DNA of 23,127 bases from Caryophanales bacterium UBA6985 (GTDB lineage: Bacteria > Bacillota_I > Bacilli_A > RF39 > UBA660), in contig DJYF01000016.1 in NCBI GenBank assembly GCA_002450035.1, positions 1 through 23,127 of the forward strand. The letters are read 5' to 3'. Positions 22,110 to 23,127 of the stretch are shown in pieces. The notes beneath the pieces are model-generated. The model was given only the letters and a program-made list of their open reading frames with translations. It made no database searches and was not told the origin of the DNA. The position numbers were made by a program, and so were the translations under genes. Every line of letters begins with the position of its first letter. The first letter of the stretch is position 1.

Positions 22110-22159
22110 CCCCCTGGCGAGACAAAGATTTCACTGGGAAACCTTTATCTATAAGGGAG
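22110..22159 (-). ncRNA. Extended RNA-like hairpin beside the integrase
   Basis: On the minus strand CUCCCU (22154-22159) pairs with AGGGGG (22110-22115), and inside it a 13-base stem (22138-22150 with 22120-22132) closes a CCAGU loop. Three pairs are G-U wobbles that become C-A mismatches on the plus strand, so the minus strand is the one that folds. I see no strong promoter, and do not recognise a family. It may be a small RNA, the end of a longer one, or part of an attachment region. Confidence 0.5.
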
Positions 22160-22182
22160 TATTGAATTTATAAAAGTGCGTC

Positions 22183-22199
22183 TGCACAACAGTTGCACA
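22183..22199. repeat. Direct repeat TGCACA with 11-base period, possible recombinase site
   Basis: TGCACA at 22183-22188 and 22194-22199, one helical turn apart, immediately next to the integrase stop codon. Tyrosine recombinase genes often end beside their attachment site, and short direct repeats there can bind the enzyme. No second copy can be sought in this window. Confidence 0.35.
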
Positions 22200-22200
22200 G

Positions 22201-23127
22201 TTAATCACCATTATTTTGGTGATTTTTTTGCTTATTTTCCTCATATATTTTATCAAAATAATCAGTTACACCTTCGAGTGATTCTTCGAACATATGAGAA
22301 TAAGTATCTAATGTTTCAGTTGGAGTAGAGTGACCAACTAATGCTGAAATTGTTGGAACTGGACTCTTAGCATTAATAAGTGCTGATACACAACTATGTC
22401 TAAAATCATGTAATCTTATTTGCTTAATACCAGCTTTCTTACAATATGCATTTTTCCAATTATTCATTTTATGAGTTCCAATAGGATTTTTATCTCCAAA
22501 TACAAACCATGTATCTCTATATGCTTTGTATTTTTTTAATTGTCTTTTAAATTCGGTAAGTTCTTCAAATAGATCTTCTGGTATTGGTACAGTTCTATGT
22601 GATGTATTTGTTTTACAAGCACATATATACCAATCTTTATCGTTGTTTGTTTCTACATTATTTTGAACTTGATGTTTAATATATAATCTTCTATTATCCA
22701 AATCCACATTCTTCCACTGAAGACCTCTAGCTTCACCTCTACGAAGTCCACAATAGTATAATGCTTTATATAAACATCTCATTTGAATATCGTCTACTAC
22801 GGAAATGAATTTATAAAACTCTTCAGGTTTATATACATCCATTTCTTTTTTTATTGCACCAGGTGTTTTAAAAGGCTCTAATTTGTTATAAAACTTTCTT
22901 AAATTAAAATCCCATTGTTTCTCTGCATAATTACATATTGTTTTAATTAACTTTTGTATATCAGTTTTGTATCTATCAGATAAATCAGTTTTATTCATTT
23001 GATTTCTCCAACGTTGATATATATCAGCATCTAAATCTACTAACTCTACATCCCAAAATAATTTCATAAAATGGATTCTATCTCTATAAGTTTTAAGAGT
23101 AGTTGCTCTAATCTTATCTTTCTTATA
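22201..23127 (-). CDS. Tyrosine recombinase / phage-type integrase, N-terminus outside window
   Basis: The reading frame is open to the last base, giving 308 visible residues; the methionine near 23067 is internal, since the preceding codons (TLKTYRDRIHFM) already belong to the core-binding domain. The catalytic domain has the expected residues: Arg in CGLRRGEARGLQW, the HxxR pair in LHDFRHSCVSALI, the second His in ALVGHSTPTETLDTYSH and the Tyr nucleophile in TYSHMF. This fits integrases of temperate phages and Tn916-like conjugative elements of Bacillota. Such enzymes lie at one end of their element, so the element should extend to the right. The arm-binding N-terminal domain is not in view. 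Confidence 0.95.
   Translation of the reverse strand, partial: YKKDKIRATTLKTYRDRIHFMKLFWDVELVDLDADIYQRWRNQMNKTDLSDRYKTDIQKLIKTICNYAEKQWDFNLRKFYNKLEPFKTPGAIKKEMDVYKPEEFYKFISVVDDIQMRCLYKALYYCGLRRGEARGLQWKNVDLDNRRLYIKHQVQNNVETNNDKDWYICACKTNTSHRTVPIPEDLFEELTEFKRQLKKYKAYRDTWFVFGDKNPIGTHKMNNWKNAYCKKAGIKQIRLHDFRHSCVSALINAKSPVPTISALVGHSTPTETLDTYSHMFEESLEGVTDYFDKIYEENKQKNHQNNGD
22203..22229 (+). terminator. Plus-strand terminator inside the end of the integrase gene
   Basis: AATCACC (22203-22209), loop ATTATTTT, GGTGATT (22218-22224) and a T-run to 22229. It is oriented against the integrase gene, so it would stop host transcription from the left entering the element antisense to it. Confidence 0.55.

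Noticed and set aside
22129..22143. ATTTCACTGGGAAAC as a Noc binding site or parS
   Set aside because: The palindrome centre is shifted by one base and asymmetric. It is fully explained as the loop and inner stem of the 22110-22159 hairpin.
22095..22229. tRNA or tmRNA gene as the integration target
   Set aside because: No T-loop (GTTCGA-type), acceptor stem or CCA end can be found on either strand.

Overview
The window is AT-rich DNA from a low-GC Bacillota bacterium with standard stop codons. No full-length gene contains an in-frame TGA, TGG encodes Trp, and two genes appear to end on TGA. Gene order mnmG-rsmG-noc-like, ywiB(DUF1934)-rpoE and prfA-prmC-murA is typical of Bacilli. The very low GC, small domains and the mix of orphan pilin, transglutaminase-like and zinc-ribbon proteins resemble uncultured gut lineages near Erysipelotrichales or RF39. 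That placement is inference. MurA implies a peptidoglycan precursor pathway.

Layout. 1-2.8 kb: end of mnmG, rsmG and a Noc/ParB-family protein. 2.8-6.9 kb: DUF1934 protein, RNA polymerase delta, release factor 1, its methyltransferase and MurA. 6.9-8.4 kb: a zinc-ribbon membrane protein overlapping a PrsW-type intramembrane protease that also carries a zinc ribbon. 8.5-10.6 kb: rpmE with a leader hairpin, convergent with a large transglutaminase-like protein. 10.7-12.3 kb: an overlapping operon of an ATP-grasp ligase, RpiB and a DUF1146-like membrane peptide. 12.4-14.7 kb: recG, flanked by two apparent small RNA genes. 14.8-16.4 kb: an orphan pilin-like protein and a multi-pass membrane protein. 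16.5-19.6 kb: an unrecognised soluble protein, a low-molecular-weight tyrosine phosphatase and a two-TM protein. 19.7-22.1 kb: an ABC exporter pair. 22.1-23.1 kb: an RNA-like hairpin, short direct repeats and the 3' part of a tyrosine recombinase, marking the edge of an integrated element that continues to the right.

The least expected signal is the pair of roughly 100-nt RNA genes beside recG. Each has a TTGACA-17-TATATT/TAATAT promoter, two hairpins, a C-rich linker and an intrinsic terminator. The terminator loop of one (UCAGGGGG) is a perfect 8-nt complement of the linker of the other (CCCCCUGA). A third hairpin beside the integrase, whose wobble pairs point to the minus strand, carries CAGGGGG too. 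I recognise none of them as a known RNA family. Positions and counts were worked out by eye.
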